The notes: generated from the letters alone by a model not told the origin. A DNA stretch of 64,000 bases from Oopsacas minuta (GCA_024704765.1 JAKMXF010000055.1:139630-203629), one strand, 5' to 3'. Shown: positions 46,948 to 58,045, counted from the stretch's first letter. A program made the numbers and translations.

Positions 46948-47270
46948 TATATATTATTGAATTATTTTGTAAGATCAACTCCATTTGTAGCCATTGAAGG
47001 CAAGTAACTACGTAAATTTTGAGATTTTGCTAATTTTATACTTTACATTCATAAAACAACAATAAATTTGCATATGATTAATCCAAAAGTGTGAAAATCG
47101 GATTAAGCATGTTCGATATATTTTGTGATGTTTATTGAATTCTATTTACTTCCTTGATAAACACAATAAATATATAGTTATGCGACAATTTCAAAATCGC
47201 ATACCGTTAATCCTTTCCTTTACAACGGACAAACAATCAAACAACAATTGAGATAGGTAATAATTCTCGA

Positions 47271-47596
47271 CACAAGTCACGTGGTCTAACTATTTCCAGT
47301 TCGAATTTACGTAATCTCTTTGGTTGAAACGGCAATATGTTGTTAAAAATCTCCCCATAGTAAAAGTTCTGATAAACGATCACTGGTACGTCTTTGATTT
47401 CAGGATTAATATCAAGTAATCTGGGATGTTTAAATTTACATATTATGTATAAATATCCTCAGATCACCTGAAATCAATAAAGTATTAGTTATCGTTCATC
47501 AGAGCATTAAAATGCCATTGTTAACAACATATTGCCGTTTCAGCCAAACAGATGACGGCATTTCGAACTGGGAATAGTTGGTTCACATGACTTGTG
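47271..47596. mobile_element. Foldback MITE, about 326 bp
   Basis: Arms of about 130 bp pair with mismatches: CACAAGTCACGTGG at the left against CACAAGTCATGTGA on the other strand at the right, then TTGAAACGGCAATATGTTGTTAA against GCTGAAACGGCAATATGTTGTTAA. No coding capacity. Confidence 0.75.
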
Positions 47597-48240
47597 TTTA
47601 TTTTATGTATCAATAAAACATTATTCGAGCCAAAATGTACCAATTAGATATTACTGAGAATATTTATATTGCCTACAAAAGCAAATAGATTTGAAGTTAT
47701 CCATGGTTATAACTAGTGAAATATCTGTAGTTACGATCTCTGCGGCGACAATTTCCTATCCAATAATAATACATTTTTAACCAAAATATTGAATCTATAT
47801 TATTAATCCTCAATTGTTGTTTGTCTGTTGTCAAGGAAAGGATTTACGGTATGCAATTTTGAAATTGTCGCATAATTGTGTATTTATCGTGTTTATCAAG
47901 GAAAGTAAATAGAATTCAATAAAACTTCACTAAATATATCGAACATGCTTAGCCCGATTTCCACATTTTTACATTAATCATGTGCAAATTTATTGTTGTT
48001 TTTATGAGTATAAAGTAAACAAATTAGCAAAATCTCAAAATTTACGTAGATACTTGCCCTCAACGGCTACAAAGGGGGTTGATTTTACAAAATAATTCAA
48101 TAATAAATATGCCATATATGTTATTTGTGAATTACATTGTTCTAAATATATCTATATTATTACCTTACTGTAGGAAATTAACGCGAATGCTCCAATTCGC
48201 GTTAATTCCTGCGATTCATACTATTTAGCAAATTTATACA

Positions 48241-48793
48241 ATGGATGGGCAAACTCCCAATTTACATGTTTTCCGATGCGTGACTGGTTTGAGAGGATAC
48301 AATGTCAATCAAGTGGACTGGAAACCTATTTTGGGACATGAGATTGTTTTCAAACAGGAGAATAATAATATTTATGATAATTTCGCAGTGGCTGGACAAA
48401 CAAAATTATCTGGGAAGTTGTCTATAACGACAGTTGGGCATATTCCAAGAGAGAGATCAGTCGCTATTTTTGGTACGCACTAAAAAATGGAGCTTGTATT
48501 TCGTGAATAATATCTTGTGTGAAGCCTAGAAGTTCTCCGCTATTGCAAGGTGGTCAGGAAATACTTATTTCTATTACAGTCCGATGGAGCAGAGCAGAAG
48601 CACTGACATCTTAAAGGAGAAGGTATTCGCTTGCGGATTTCTTGAAGATAATTACACGTTGATTCTACGAAATATATTTCGCAAGAAATACTTAATGAAA
48701 AGGATGATGACGAATACTCTTCGGAAAGTGAAACTCATTATCTAGAAGCTTCCTTTGAAAGTGACAATGACAGAGACTGCTGTTTCGTAGAAT
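48241..48793 (+). pseudogene. HIRAN-domain gene carried by the transposon
   Basis: ATG at 48241 opens 80 codons with the HIRAN pattern: VDWKPILGHEIVFKQENNNI-YDNFAVA...TTVGHIPRERS. After a one-base shift near 48,480 the frame continues as LKNGACIS...SSPLLQGGQEI. An acidic tail (EKDDDEYSSESE) ends at the TAG before 48,793. HIRAN domains bind DNA ends or 3' termini in HLTF and RAD5. Here the domain is a stand-alone gene in a transposon, of the type seen next to DDE transposases in invertebrate genomes. Frameshifts mean this copy is broken. Confidence 0.7.
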
Positions 48794-48989
48794 AGGCTAC
48801 GTATCTTTGTTGTAGGACTACAATAAATTGGTTTATTTATTAGGAATATATTCATTATTCATATTCATAAACATTTCTCCCGATCTCGATAATCCCAAAT
48901 TTGTTGCCTCGTTCAAACAAGTTAGGATACCTAATCAAGTTTTTATAATAGTATACTACCAATTTGGATGGCTGAAAAGTCGATCTTAG

Positions 48990-50438
48990 CCTATTTTTCG
49001 AAGGAAGAAACGATGATAATATAGGAGGTGATTCCTTCTGCTGAAGATAGCGGGATAACAAATGAACAGTATGGTCAAGTAATTGAGCAGCTCATCGTGC
49101 CAGGGGAAAAAAAGAAACGTTGCAGTTATACAGAAAAGACAAAATACGGATTACAATTTGTGCGAATCAAGTGGGTACAACAAATGCTATGCAGTAATAC
49201 AAGAAATATTTCCCACATTTGACAGAAAGTACCTTGCGAGGTTGGTTGTCGAAATTTCGTGCTGGATTGAAGAGAAAATTACCCACAGACTTATGCAAAT
49301 TTCATCGAAAAGAGGGAGACCATTGTTATTAGATGAACATTTAGATACGATGCTCAGAACCTTCATTACGAATCTTCGCATCGTTGGAGGGACTGTTGAT
49401 CGACATTCCGTTCATGATGTGCTTATGGGTATCATCAAAAGCAACTTCGGGAGATATGGAGGTTACCTGGACTTTAAAATCACGAACGGCTGGATTCAAT
49501 CTCTGTATGCTCGCATGAATATGTCCAAACGTATGGTGACAACATCTAGGCCTATAGTAGCGAGAGCCCTTTGGAATGAAGTGAGAGACCAATTTTTGAA
49601 CGAAATTGTAACAGCAGTCGCTCTGCATTATATTCCCGATTAACTCATTATAAATGTAGATCAGACACCGTCAAAATTTGTGTCTACTGGCAATTTTACT
49701 ATGGCGGGAACAAATTCCAAACAAGTAGCAAAGAAAGGCTCTAACGATAAGAGAGGCATGACGATAACCCTGGCTGAAACGCTAAGTGGTAAAATGTTAC
49801 CATTTCAGCTAATTTATCATGGAGAAACAGTAAGATCTCTCCTCGCCGTTCCCTTTCCCGAAGGATTTCTTCTAAGTTATAATGAAAAGTATTGGAGCAA
49901 TGAAAAGGATACGAGATCCCTATTAATGAAAGTACTAAAACCATATGTCGATCGAACTAAGGAAGAACTTGGTCTTGGAAGAGATCATAAATTCTTATTA
50001 ATCTGGGATGCGTTTAAAGCGCAAGGAACTGACGGTACATGCAAAACTCTAGAGGAATTAAATGCAATCACAGTCATGACTCCGAAAAACTTAACTCATT
50101 TACTCCAGTCCCTGGACCTCTCAAGAAATAGGTCTTTTAAGCATTTTGAGAAGAAGGCATTCAGTAATTACTTTACCGAAACGATTACTGCTGCCATGCT
50201 TCAGGAGCCTGATAGAGACATTACTACCATCGATGTTGACTTCAAACTATCGACATTGAAGCCGGAGCATGTCAGATTGATGGGTGAACTTTTCACTTTC
50301 TTCAACTCGGAGAAAGGGATAGAAATTATCAAAGGTGGTTCGTCATATTCAGGGATTGCTTTAGCAATCACGAATTCCAGAAAGGGAGATATGGAGTTCC
50401 GAGATCTAGACCCTTATAAGGACATATTATTTGTTTAG
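48990..50438 (+). pseudogene. Pogo/Tigger-like DDE_1 transposase, one in-frame stop
   Basis: The main frame runs from 49,083 to 50,438 and is broken only by TAA at 49,641-49,643, where the text reads HYIPD*LIINVDQTPSKFV and Glu is expected (GAA to TAA). Catalytic region: first Asp in INVDQTP, second in LIWDAFKAQ, third in LLQSLDLSRN. The N-terminal part before 49,083 is in another frame. The DDE_1 family with TA target sites is the pogo branch of Tc1/mariner. Confidence 0.88.
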
Positions 50439-50686
50439 GAAATATATCTTTCTATGTTTAGAAAATTGAATAATTTCTTAATATTTATTCGCATAAAATA
50501 GTGTATATACAAATGTTCTCCCTCTAAATCGCGTTAATTTCATGTATTTGAAAATGTTCAGCTCCAATTCTTGTTAATTTCCTATAGTAAGGTATACTCT
50601 AAGGGGCCGTCAATTTGGAGAATAATGGATGCCTCGAGGCGCAATGCGCCGAGTTCATCGCAAAGCAACGAGCCAAAGGCTCGTAG

Positions 50687-51907
50687 TTTTAGAGATAACA
50701 ATGGCCCCATTTTGAAGGCTCGAATTGAAGAGTAGATAGTCCTTACAATTAAGAAGTATAATTTATCGACAAAAATTGATAAATCCTTTGAGCGACAACT
50801 GGGACGGTTGTATTCCAAGCGTCTTATTAGAGAAAAATCAGATAATAATTAAGACAAATTAAGATAATTAAGATTACGTCACCAGATATAGAGAGGTCAA
50901 TGTAACATCATTGACGTTAACCCAACTAATTAGCAACTTTCAACTGGATGCTTAAACTGTTTCATGCCGTGTGGCAAAACTGAATCAGGAGCGTATGAAA
51001 TTTATCTCAAGAGTTCAAAAAAGTTGCAATTCTCTATGTATATAGGGTGGTAACAGTAAAATTCTTTATGTACAGCAGGTTCAAGATTCATTAAACCAAT
51101 CTGATGCTTTCCGTTACGTAGATTACTAAGGTTAGGTTAGCCTAAATAAAACAAAGATAGGATTAAAGAAGAACCTGACGAGTGTGAGGTTAGCAGCGAA
51201 AACTGTGCACACTTTAAACCTCTATACCCCGACTATACTGCCTATAAAATCTGTAATGCTTCAAACATTAACGACTCTCTGATAATAGCATCGAGTGTGG
51301 TATATTATACACTGCAATATTAATGTTCTATCTCAACACATAAGGTGATGGTGACTCGGCAAAATTATCAGTTTCCCTCAGATTTATTGGAAATAGTCCA
51401 GTGGCAGAGGGAAACCTTGCAATGTCTGGTAACAATCATTTCTCTGCATTTTTGGTTATCTACTTTCCCCACTATGTAGTTTAAGATAATATCAGGTGTA
51501 GTGATTACCTCTGTTTGGCATTCTATATTTAGCCACTTGAAAGTGACACTTTCGGACAAATTCCAGACGACTAATGTATTAGCAGAATAATTTTGTATTC
51601 ACTAAATAGTAGAATAAAAAATTATGTAACAAAATTATCATGTTATCTAAACATAAACATCTAAACATCTAAACACCTAAATATCTAGACAACTTTGGTA
51701 CAACTGCACAATATTACACTCCTCCTTCTATATGACAAGAATAGCTGTACATCATTGTTTGAGCTTCTAAGATTCAAAAGATTTTCTGGGGGCCTTGTCC
51801 CCCAGACACTCCCTTACCGTTGCTCTATCCAGAGCACTCCCCTCACGATAATCCTGGATACGCCACTGGTTCTTAGATGTTAAATATTTCTTAGTTATCA
51901 TAGGCTC
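50687..51907. other. Intergenic, decayed repeats only
   Basis: A tandem run of ACATCTAAACA-like words sits at about 51,655-51,695. A hAT-like repeat end (GGGGGCCTTGTCCCCCAGAC ... GGATACGCCACTGG) lies at about 51,785-51,870. No gene supported. Confidence 0.5.
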
Positions 51908-52252
51908 CAGTGCCGGATTACCATTAGGCTAAGTAGGCTATAGCCTTCGGGCCACTTATAAATAGGGTCGTTCTTAGAGACTAAAATTTCTAAATTAGAA
52001 ATTTGATATGTTATAGATTAGTTCATTTTATGCATTGTTTACTTTTGAAATATGTTATATTAACCATCATGCCACTTCAGGTCAGTCATTTATTCCCACC
52101 CAATATTGACAGAGACCCCTGCACTGTAAAATATGGCACTTTCTAGTTTGTAAAATAATTGAAATTTGAGGGGGCACCGACCTATGTCGACCATGTTTCG
52201 GGCTACTTGTATGGTCCAGCCTTCGGGCCACTCCAGGGTAAATCCGGCCTTG
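51908..52252. mobile_element. hAT-type MITE, 345 bp
   Basis: Ends CAGTGCCGGATT and AATCCGGCCTTG with a perfect 8-bp target duplication ATAGGCTC at 51900-51907 and 52253-52260. A CCTTCGGGCCACT word is repeated inside near both ends. Confidence 0.95.
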
Positions 52253-52458
52253 ATAGGCTCTCCTAGTACTGTATAATATGGATTCGATGAATATCTAAGT
52301 TTAAGTCGATTTCTATTGGACTTGATATTGCTATGGTTATAATCAATCGCGTTAAGGAGTATAAATTTATAATTCCTTAATATTCCTAATAACGAGTCTA
52401 GTATAGTTAGACTAATAAAATAGACGTTTATTGTCGCATAATCATTCAACAAAATAAA

Positions 52459-54051
52459 TTAAGTATTAGATATTGTGGTAACATTGTGTTTCTTATGAAA
52501 TCTGTCATATCTTTCAGTTTTAAAGCCTTTACAGAGGCTACAAATATAATTACCAATTTGTCTGGATAAATCCTCATATGTCTTGTCATCTATTTCATCA
52601 CAATCTTTATGGATCCATCGCTCACACTCATCACAGCAAGCCATTAGGATATCAGAATCATCTTCATGATAAGTCGTGAGGCAAATCGGACAGAAATTTC
52701 CATGGTCGAATACAGCGAAACATTTTTCACAAATTGTCTGTAGGAATTCTGTGGTATGGTCCTCGTTGCCTCTCAGCTCGGAGAAGATATGGTGCCATTT
52801 GAAAAGACGGTCTGTTTCAATGATTTCCTGATTGAAGATACCAGAGGGATCAGGGCAGTTACAATTATTACATGTCACACAGAGGCCACACACCCACACA
52901 CCACACGGCACACAGGGTATCTTAAGACAGAATGTATGGTAACCTCTATCACAACTATAACATAGCACCATCTTATCCTCATCACTGGCTTTTGCACAGA
53001 TTGTACAAGTTTTACACCCAAGACATTGCCATTTATATGTTTTAACTTTCTCTAAGGCCTCTTCTTCAAGGTTGAGGCAAGAGAAGTGAGCTGTGGTGGG
53101 GCATTGGGAACAATGAATAAATTCTTCAAGACCTTTTCCTGAACTACTTTGACGTAGACAGACAATACATATTACACTTGATGGTCGTTTCAATGGAACT
53201 TTATTTATGTCATTTAATATTTCATTTTTAGAGAATACTTCGATCGGTTTCTCTATTACTTCTTCTATAGGACTGTCTTTAACGACCTCAACAGCCACCG
53301 GAATATCAGGTACAACATTTTGTATGGACTTTGGAAATACTATTTTTGGTTTCTTAGAACAAGGAGGTAATTCTAATACTGTGTCTACTGGCAGTGATCT
53401 CAACTGTCTAGGAGAGTAAGAAGGATATGTGTGTTGATACTGTCCTGGCATTAGCGCTAATGGATAGCGATTCATTACTTTTGGAGAGTCAATCGGATAA
53501 GGTTTCCTTTCATTTGGAACTAATAACACATTCGTGTTAGCGTCGAAGTATGTTGAATGAGAATCGTGTCTCTCTTGGTTTAGAATAGAGTTATAATCTG
53601 TAGCAGATAGAATAGCTTTTCGACGTAAGAATTCAATGTCGGTTGATTGAAGCTTTTTACTCGTATTAGCGTAATGTGCATTGTGCGTTGATAGTAATTG
53701 GTTAATTGTGTTTACTTCAAGAGCATTGCTGAACTCAATGTATTTTGTAGGAAATTCAGTTCGCATCAGTTCAAGAATTTCAATACAACGTAACGCTACT
53801 AGACCTAATAATGTGTTCATATCTCCTAAGGCATCGGTCCCTTGGAGAAAATCTCGCTCTTCAAAATCAACATTACGTCTTGACAATGATGGGAATCTAC
53901 GTTGAAACGCCCGAACACCTAAATACTCTGCGATCTGCTCCTGAAGTAAATAAGATTCTGCAAATGGATCTTCATTGGGCCATCTGTATTCTATTATTTT
54001 CTGAGTTGGAAGATTCAACAATTTGAAGGAATTGATTAGAGATTTACTCAT
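52459..54051 (-). CDS. PHF10-like: PHF10/SAYP-like PBAF subunit with an extra MLL-type PHD finger
   Basis: Intact single-exon frame of 530 residues, ATG at 54051, stop TAA. Residues about 20-215 are the SAY domain (RWPNEDPFAESYLLQEQIAE; LMPGQYQHTYPSYSPRQLR). Residues 295-346 and 347-392 are the paired PHD fingers of PHF10/DPF type (FIHCSQCPTTAHFSC; KTCTICAKASDEDKMVLC; CDRGYHTFC). PHF10 is a chromatin-targeting subunit of the PBAF SWI/SNF complex. Unusually, residues 441-508 add a third finger (CEKCFAVFDHGNFCPICLTT; CDECERWIHKDC) resembling PHD3 of KMT2/MLL proteins, which ordinary PHF10 lacks. The region between (393-440) is not PHD-like. Next upstream gene on this strand is BAP1. Confidence 0.9.
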   Translation of the reverse strand: MSKSLINSFKLLNLPTQKIIEYRWPNEDPFAESYLLQEQIAEYLGVRAFQRRFPSLSRRNVDFEERDFLQGTDALGDMNTLLGLVALRCIEILELMRTEFPTKYIEFSNALEVNTINQLLSTHNAHYANTSKKLQSTDIEFLRRKAILSATDYNSILNQERHDSHSTYFDANTNVLLVPNERKPYPIDSPKVMNRYPLALMPGQYQHTYPSYSPRQLRSLPVDTVLELPPCSKKPKIVFPKSIQNVVPDIPVAVEVVKDSPIEEVIEKPIEVFSKNEILNDINKVPLKRPSSVICIVCLRQSSSGKGLEEFIHCSQCPTTAHFSCLNLEEEALEKVKTYKWQCLGCKTCTICAKASDEDKMVLCYSCDRGYHTFCLKIPCVPCGVWVCGLCVTCNNCNCPDPSGIFNQEIIETDRLFKWHHIFSELRGNEDHTTEFLQTICEKCFAVFDHGNFCPICLTTYHEDDSDILMACCDECERWIHKDCDEIDDKTYEDLSRQIGNYICSLCKGFKTERYDRFHKKHNVTTISNT

Positions 54052-55353
54052 TGTTTCTAGATAAAATATAAGTATTATTGGAGATCAATAAGCAAGATAC
54101 TTGAAACAAATGTAGTAAATATATAATCCAAGAGTAGAATTATATTATCTTTTTAACACCTGATACTAATAATAAAGAAGGAACGGGCCTGCCGGGAAAT
54201 GCTCCCATCATGATCTGCATAAAGCTGCTTAGCACAGATCCGCAGTCTAAGGTTACAGTTTTGAATTGTCACAAGTACCCAATTGGGAATAGTTAGTAGT
54301 AAATTGAACAATAGTTTATAGAGGAAATTTATTCTTGCGGGCCGACAAATTCAATCACGGCCCGCTTGCATCTCTGATATAACCACACCTCCCTCGTAAA
54401 TTTATCAAAATCTCAAAATTTAAATGAAATAAAAGAATACGAAAAGTTTAAAGCAAGTATATAGTTTAATTAATTACATTTGTGGTATTCTGTTTTGACA
54501 GTCGTATCTTTTCATATTTGCTTGGCAATGTATTCATGTCATTGTCAGCGCCACCAGGAGTTCCTGGGTGTCCAGACACCCACTACCACCAAAGTATTTT
54601 GTATTACACTCTATGGCAAGGGTTGTTTCGAAACCCACTGTCGATTCATGAATATTCACTTGCCCAAATAGTCGCCGCCGGTCATAGTCTCAGTCTCATC
54701 AATTACCTTTGACTGAGTTGCATTTTATTCATTTACACACATAGCATATGACTAATAGTGATTTGGCATTGATGCGAGCAGATTCATTTCCGGTGCTGGA
54801 CTAAGTTCCTTGTTTCTCAGCAATTATAAGAGGGAGACAGTTATATACAAGGCAGAAAATGACTATTGACGTAATGCAGTTGTACGTTAGTGTTGTACTT
54901 TATCTCTGGTCTCAATTATAGTTCAGGCTATATCCTAAGTAATTGCAATTAGAATATTCTTAAAATAATATGGTTTAGTGCTGGCTCAGTCAAAGGTCTA
55001 TCGTACATTCTTAGAATTACAAATAACTCAATGTAGTTAAAACATGTCTTGAAAATTTGATCTTGAATTTCCTTAATCCAAAAATTCATTGCTTATTGAG
55101 AAGTACTCTTCTACACGAAAAACGAACATATTCGTTTTGATCATCGATGAAATCAGATAAGCTGTTAACAGCTATCTCTAAATTTGTTCATATTCGCATG
55201 CGGATGTACTCATTTAATATCTCCCTGATTTGGCATGTGGATTTTCATTTTGAATAGCTCCAAAATGTATGTAGGAAGTTGGACAATTAATCATTAAATG
55301 AAATATAGAAGAAGATGCAACAGAATAGCCAATAAAGGCCAAATTATGAAATT
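54052..55353. other. Between PHF10-like and BAP1, no confirmed exon
   Basis: 1.3 kb that should contain the last BAP1 exon(s), since the BAP1 frame runs into a splice donor at 55,369. I could not identify them. An isolated pair of short frames at about 54,480-54,710 has no recognisable content. Confidence 0.45.
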
Positions 55354-56439
55354 TCAAGAGTCAGTTCGTACCTCGAATGCAGACTTTTTTCTCTCAAGAA
55401 TGTTAACGAACTTTGTGAAGAAAGGTCTGTAGTCATGAGTACGTCGTTGAAATTCTACCTCATACTGATTTCGAATTTCCTTTACTCTTTCATATTCAAC
55501 CTCAATTCTCGATTTTTCCTCCATCAATTCTCTAATCTTCTCCAATTCCTCACGTGGTAATACGAGTGTATTGGAAACATTTCCTTCCGCTTCTGTTTCA
55601 AATTTACCTCGCTTAAAAGCTTCTGCCAATAGACGATTCATACTCTGCTCTATCCTCAATAACCTAATTTCATTCATATATACTTTATTAGGCACAATTG
55701 CCATCAAACTGAATCGTATTTCAACACCAGTAGTCTGTCCATTCTTATCCATACCGAGACGTGTAGAAATACACTCTCTAAACAGATCAATCCAATTCTC
55801 GCCCTTACGCCAAGGCCCGTGATCAATAGGCGCATCCTTAAGCCCATCAATTTCTATCAGATGACTATTCAGAGGAACATAGCTAACGTAATGGAACTTA
55901 TCACCGTAGAACATTGTCATAGATCCTTTTTTCCTCCCGGCACCAACGGCTAACTGAGGTGACGCATGCTTGTTATGTGCCAATGCGATTTCAGGGATAT
56001 TACAGATAGATACACCCTTATTCTCTGGTGTGAATCCCTTTGTGAATTCTTTTAGAGAACTCAATGTATCTGATAACTCAACTTCTTCTGAATTCAACAA
56101 TACGCTTAGCAACGAATGAGTTGCACAGGAATTTGGAACTATCTGATGTGCGAAAAACATTTCCCGTACAACTTCACTATCTTGTATTAGAAAATCAATA
56201 TTTTCGTCATACAACAGTTTCCTACGTGATTTTCTGCCAGAAACTAATTTGAATAGAAATATAAATCCATACACAGGAGGGGTAATACTATCTAAATCGT
56301 ATATCTCTTCTACTTGTATGCTGGGCATCTGAAGGTCCTCTAAGAGTAGAGAAAATAAACCTGGTGCACTCTCTAACTCAAGCCATTCATCTGAGAAAAA
56401 TGAAGTTTGTTTGTATTTGGAGAATATCGTTTGATCCAT
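55354..56439 (-). CDS. BAP1: BAP1/Calypso-type ubiquitin C-terminal hydrolase
   Basis: ATG at 56439; 361 codons. UCH fold from WLELESAPGLFSLLLED. Oxyanion Gln99 and nucleophile Cys105 lie in QIVPNSCATHSLL, His183 in FHYVSYV and Asp198 in EIDGLKDAPIDHGPW; all four are present. VEEIYDLDS and FFAHQ are characteristic of BAP1 rather than UCHL1/3. The C-terminal RRTHDYRPFFTKFVNILERK is the ULD that binds ASX, forming the PR-DUB complex that removes ubiquitin from histone H2A. Vertebrate BAP1 (about 730 residues) has a long disordered linker that is almost absent here. The frame hits GAG|GTACGA at 55,369, so the last five codons are probably intronic and a terminal exon is missing. Confidence 0.92.
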   Translation of the reverse strand: MDQTIFSKYKQTSFFSDEWLELESAPGLFSLLLEDLQMPSIQVEEIYDLDSITPPVYGFIFLFKLVSGRKSRRKLLYDENIDFLIQDSEVVREMFFAHQIVPNSCATHSLLSVLLNSEEVELSDTLSSLKEFTKGFTPENKGVSICNIPEIALAHNKHASPQLAVGAGRKKGSMTMFYGDKFHYVSYVPLNSHLIEIDGLKDAPIDHGPWRKGENWIDLFRECISTRLGMDKNGQTTGVEIRFSLMAIVPNKVYMNEIRLLRIEQSMNRLLAEAFKRGKFETEAEGNVSNTLVLPREELEKIRELMEEKSRIEVEYERVKEIRNQYEVEFQRRTHDYRPFFTKFVNILERKKSAFEVRTDS

Positions 56440-57591
56440 CTCAGAGCTAAGATTAATGCCTGATTACAGAATACAATATAGTCAGGGAATATCAGAGGCG
56501 TAGCCTAGGTCGTGCGAGGTGATGTGGCACATCATCTGAACTTGTTCAGACTATTGTAGGCTGAAAATAGCAAAATGGTACCGGGTCTGTATTACTCTAA
56601 GCTGGGCCGCCGGAAGAGGTGCAGCTGGAACAGCCTAGGCCGCCCCAATTTATAGTACTATGCTATCTGATCATGAGCCGTACCACTTTCAATTGAGATT
56701 TAATCTATACGAGCTTTAGGCTCGTCGTTTCGCGATGAACTCGGCACATCGCGGCCCATTTGAGTATTATAAGATAGATATACGTATACGGCATATATAT
56801 TATTCGGTGTGAGACATTTGTGTAGAAAGACAAATGTGTACAGAGACATATGTGTACAGATTTTCTGGGCAAATACTTAGAAATCAATCTAAGGATACAG
56901 CTCCCTTTAACTCGGCAGACTGCATACCATGGATGTTGACTGTAGTACAACTATTTCCTTTGTTGTAGTAAAAAATATGCTTATATATTTAAGAGAAAAA
57001 TCAAGAAAGAATCAAGTTATAATTGAATCCTATCTCCAAATTAAGAAGATTCCAGATCTACTCCAGTTACCAGGAAAGTTCAAATTCATTTTTTACAATT
57101 GATTCAATTAATAGGAGAGGTGAGTTTTCAGGATTTTTGAAAAGCGACCATTAGATGTTGTATAGGGTATTTCAATACTTATTGGTGTTCATCGTTCGGA
57201 AAAGTATTATATTATAGGTGATATATATGGCATATATATTATTGAAATATTTTGTAACGTCAGCCCCCTTTGAAGCGGTGAGAACAAATACACTGGACAA
57301 CATTTTACAACTTATTTTTTATTCCTTGCTCGTTTCAAGTTTACCTAGACTAATATGGCCATGCTGAATCCAAATCTGGCCTTAGATTTTTTCTAACACG
57401 TCACGTTTTTGAGATATGACATATGCACACAACAACCCGTAATTGTCATTTTGGCTAATTTTGGCTGTGCAGAACAAAACATTACATGTAATAAACACAG
57501 TGATTGCTAGTGAAAATAACAGAATTATCATTTTGCACAAGTTAACACAACCCAGGATGATTAAACCAGACAAAAATAACATTGTATCCTC
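56440..57591. other. Intergenic, Helitron-like fragments
   Basis: The 3' palindromic block of the Helitron-like family (minus) is at about 56,710-56,790, and a further piece of its interior is at about 57,225-57,290 (GGCATATATATTATTGAAAT). No gene supported. Confidence 0.5.
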
Positions 57592-58045
57592 TCAAAAGTG
57601 CTTTATACACTTGCTCTTTCGAGCATGTTTAGTGTCAGTTTCACGCTGGAGAAACCAGCAGTAGTCCTCCATCATGTTTGGGTTAAATCGACCTCTATAC
57701 CGCGATTCCATCACGATATAGAGGTCAAAAATCCAGCAATATTTGTTGTGCAAAAATAACAATGCGACGTATGGTTTTTAGGTTCTCGCCAATCATAGGT
57801 ACCGCAAATGGCATGGATTTCTTCTTTCCATTAAGCCATTGGATTAGACTGGCATAGCAGACGGTACAGCAGATGTGAGGTGCCAAGTTCTTGTCTTGGT
57901 CACCAACTTTGCAACCAAAGTAATACTTGTAGCCAATCTTGACACGATTGGCAATATTTCTTCGCTGGGGCTTCGACGTAAATTTTCCACAAATATAACA
58001 GAAGTTATCTGGGTGGTTCGTGCATTGTCTTCTGCTCGTATTCAT
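57592..58045 (-). pseudogene. Transposon-associated Cys-rich gene, internally deleted
   Basis: First part from ATG at 58045: CTNHPDNFCYICGKF, then GYKYYFGCKVGDQDK, APHICCTVC, MPFAVPM. A one-base shift near 57,785 follows, then WREPKNHTSHCYFCTTN. This Cys-rich module is common in uncharacterised invertebrate mobile-element proteins. Second part 57711-57592 reads RYRGRFNPNMMEDYCWFLQR, which resembles the C-terminal end of the same class. The long middle is missing and the frame is broken, so it is a relic. Confidence 0.65.

Larger units (their letters stand above)
45479..47256 (-). mobile_element. Helitron-like element interrupted by a Tc1 transposon
   Basis: On the minus strand the family's 5' block runs 47256 to about 46,950, and its palindromic 3' block runs 45,603 to 45,479 (ending GGCTCG then T). 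The two halves are the same element split by the Tc1 copy at 45604-46947. The order of blocks matches the copy at 47794-50686. Confidence 0.75.
48163..50592 (+). mobile_element. Pogo-like DNA transposon with two genes, 2,430 bp
   Basis: Ends CCTTACTGTAGGAAATTAAC and (other strand) CCTTACTATAGGAAATTAAC, flanked by TA. The uninterrupted homologous site at 45,479-45,600 confirms the boundaries. It holds a HIRAN-domain gene and a DDE_1 transposase, both on the plus strand. Confidence 0.92.
47794..50686 (+). mobile_element. Helitron-like element interrupted by a pogo-like transposon
   Basis: 5' end TCTATATTATTAATCCTC preceded by A. 3' block with three small palindromes (GCGCAATGCGC; TCATCGCAAAGC; CGAGCCAAAGGCTCG) followed by T. 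Without the 2.4 kb insert it is about 460 bp, with no coding capacity. Insertion between A and T plus a terminal hairpin is Helitron behaviour, though the final bases are CTCG rather than the usual CTRR. Confidence 0.7.

Noticed and set aside
22248-49643. Possible alternative genetic code (several in-frame TAG or TAA codons)
   Set aside because: The stops replace different residues (Leu or Tyr in Tc1, probably Trp in FAM149, Glu in the pogo transposase), and clean genes use TAA, TAG and TGA as terminators. Simple mutation explains them.
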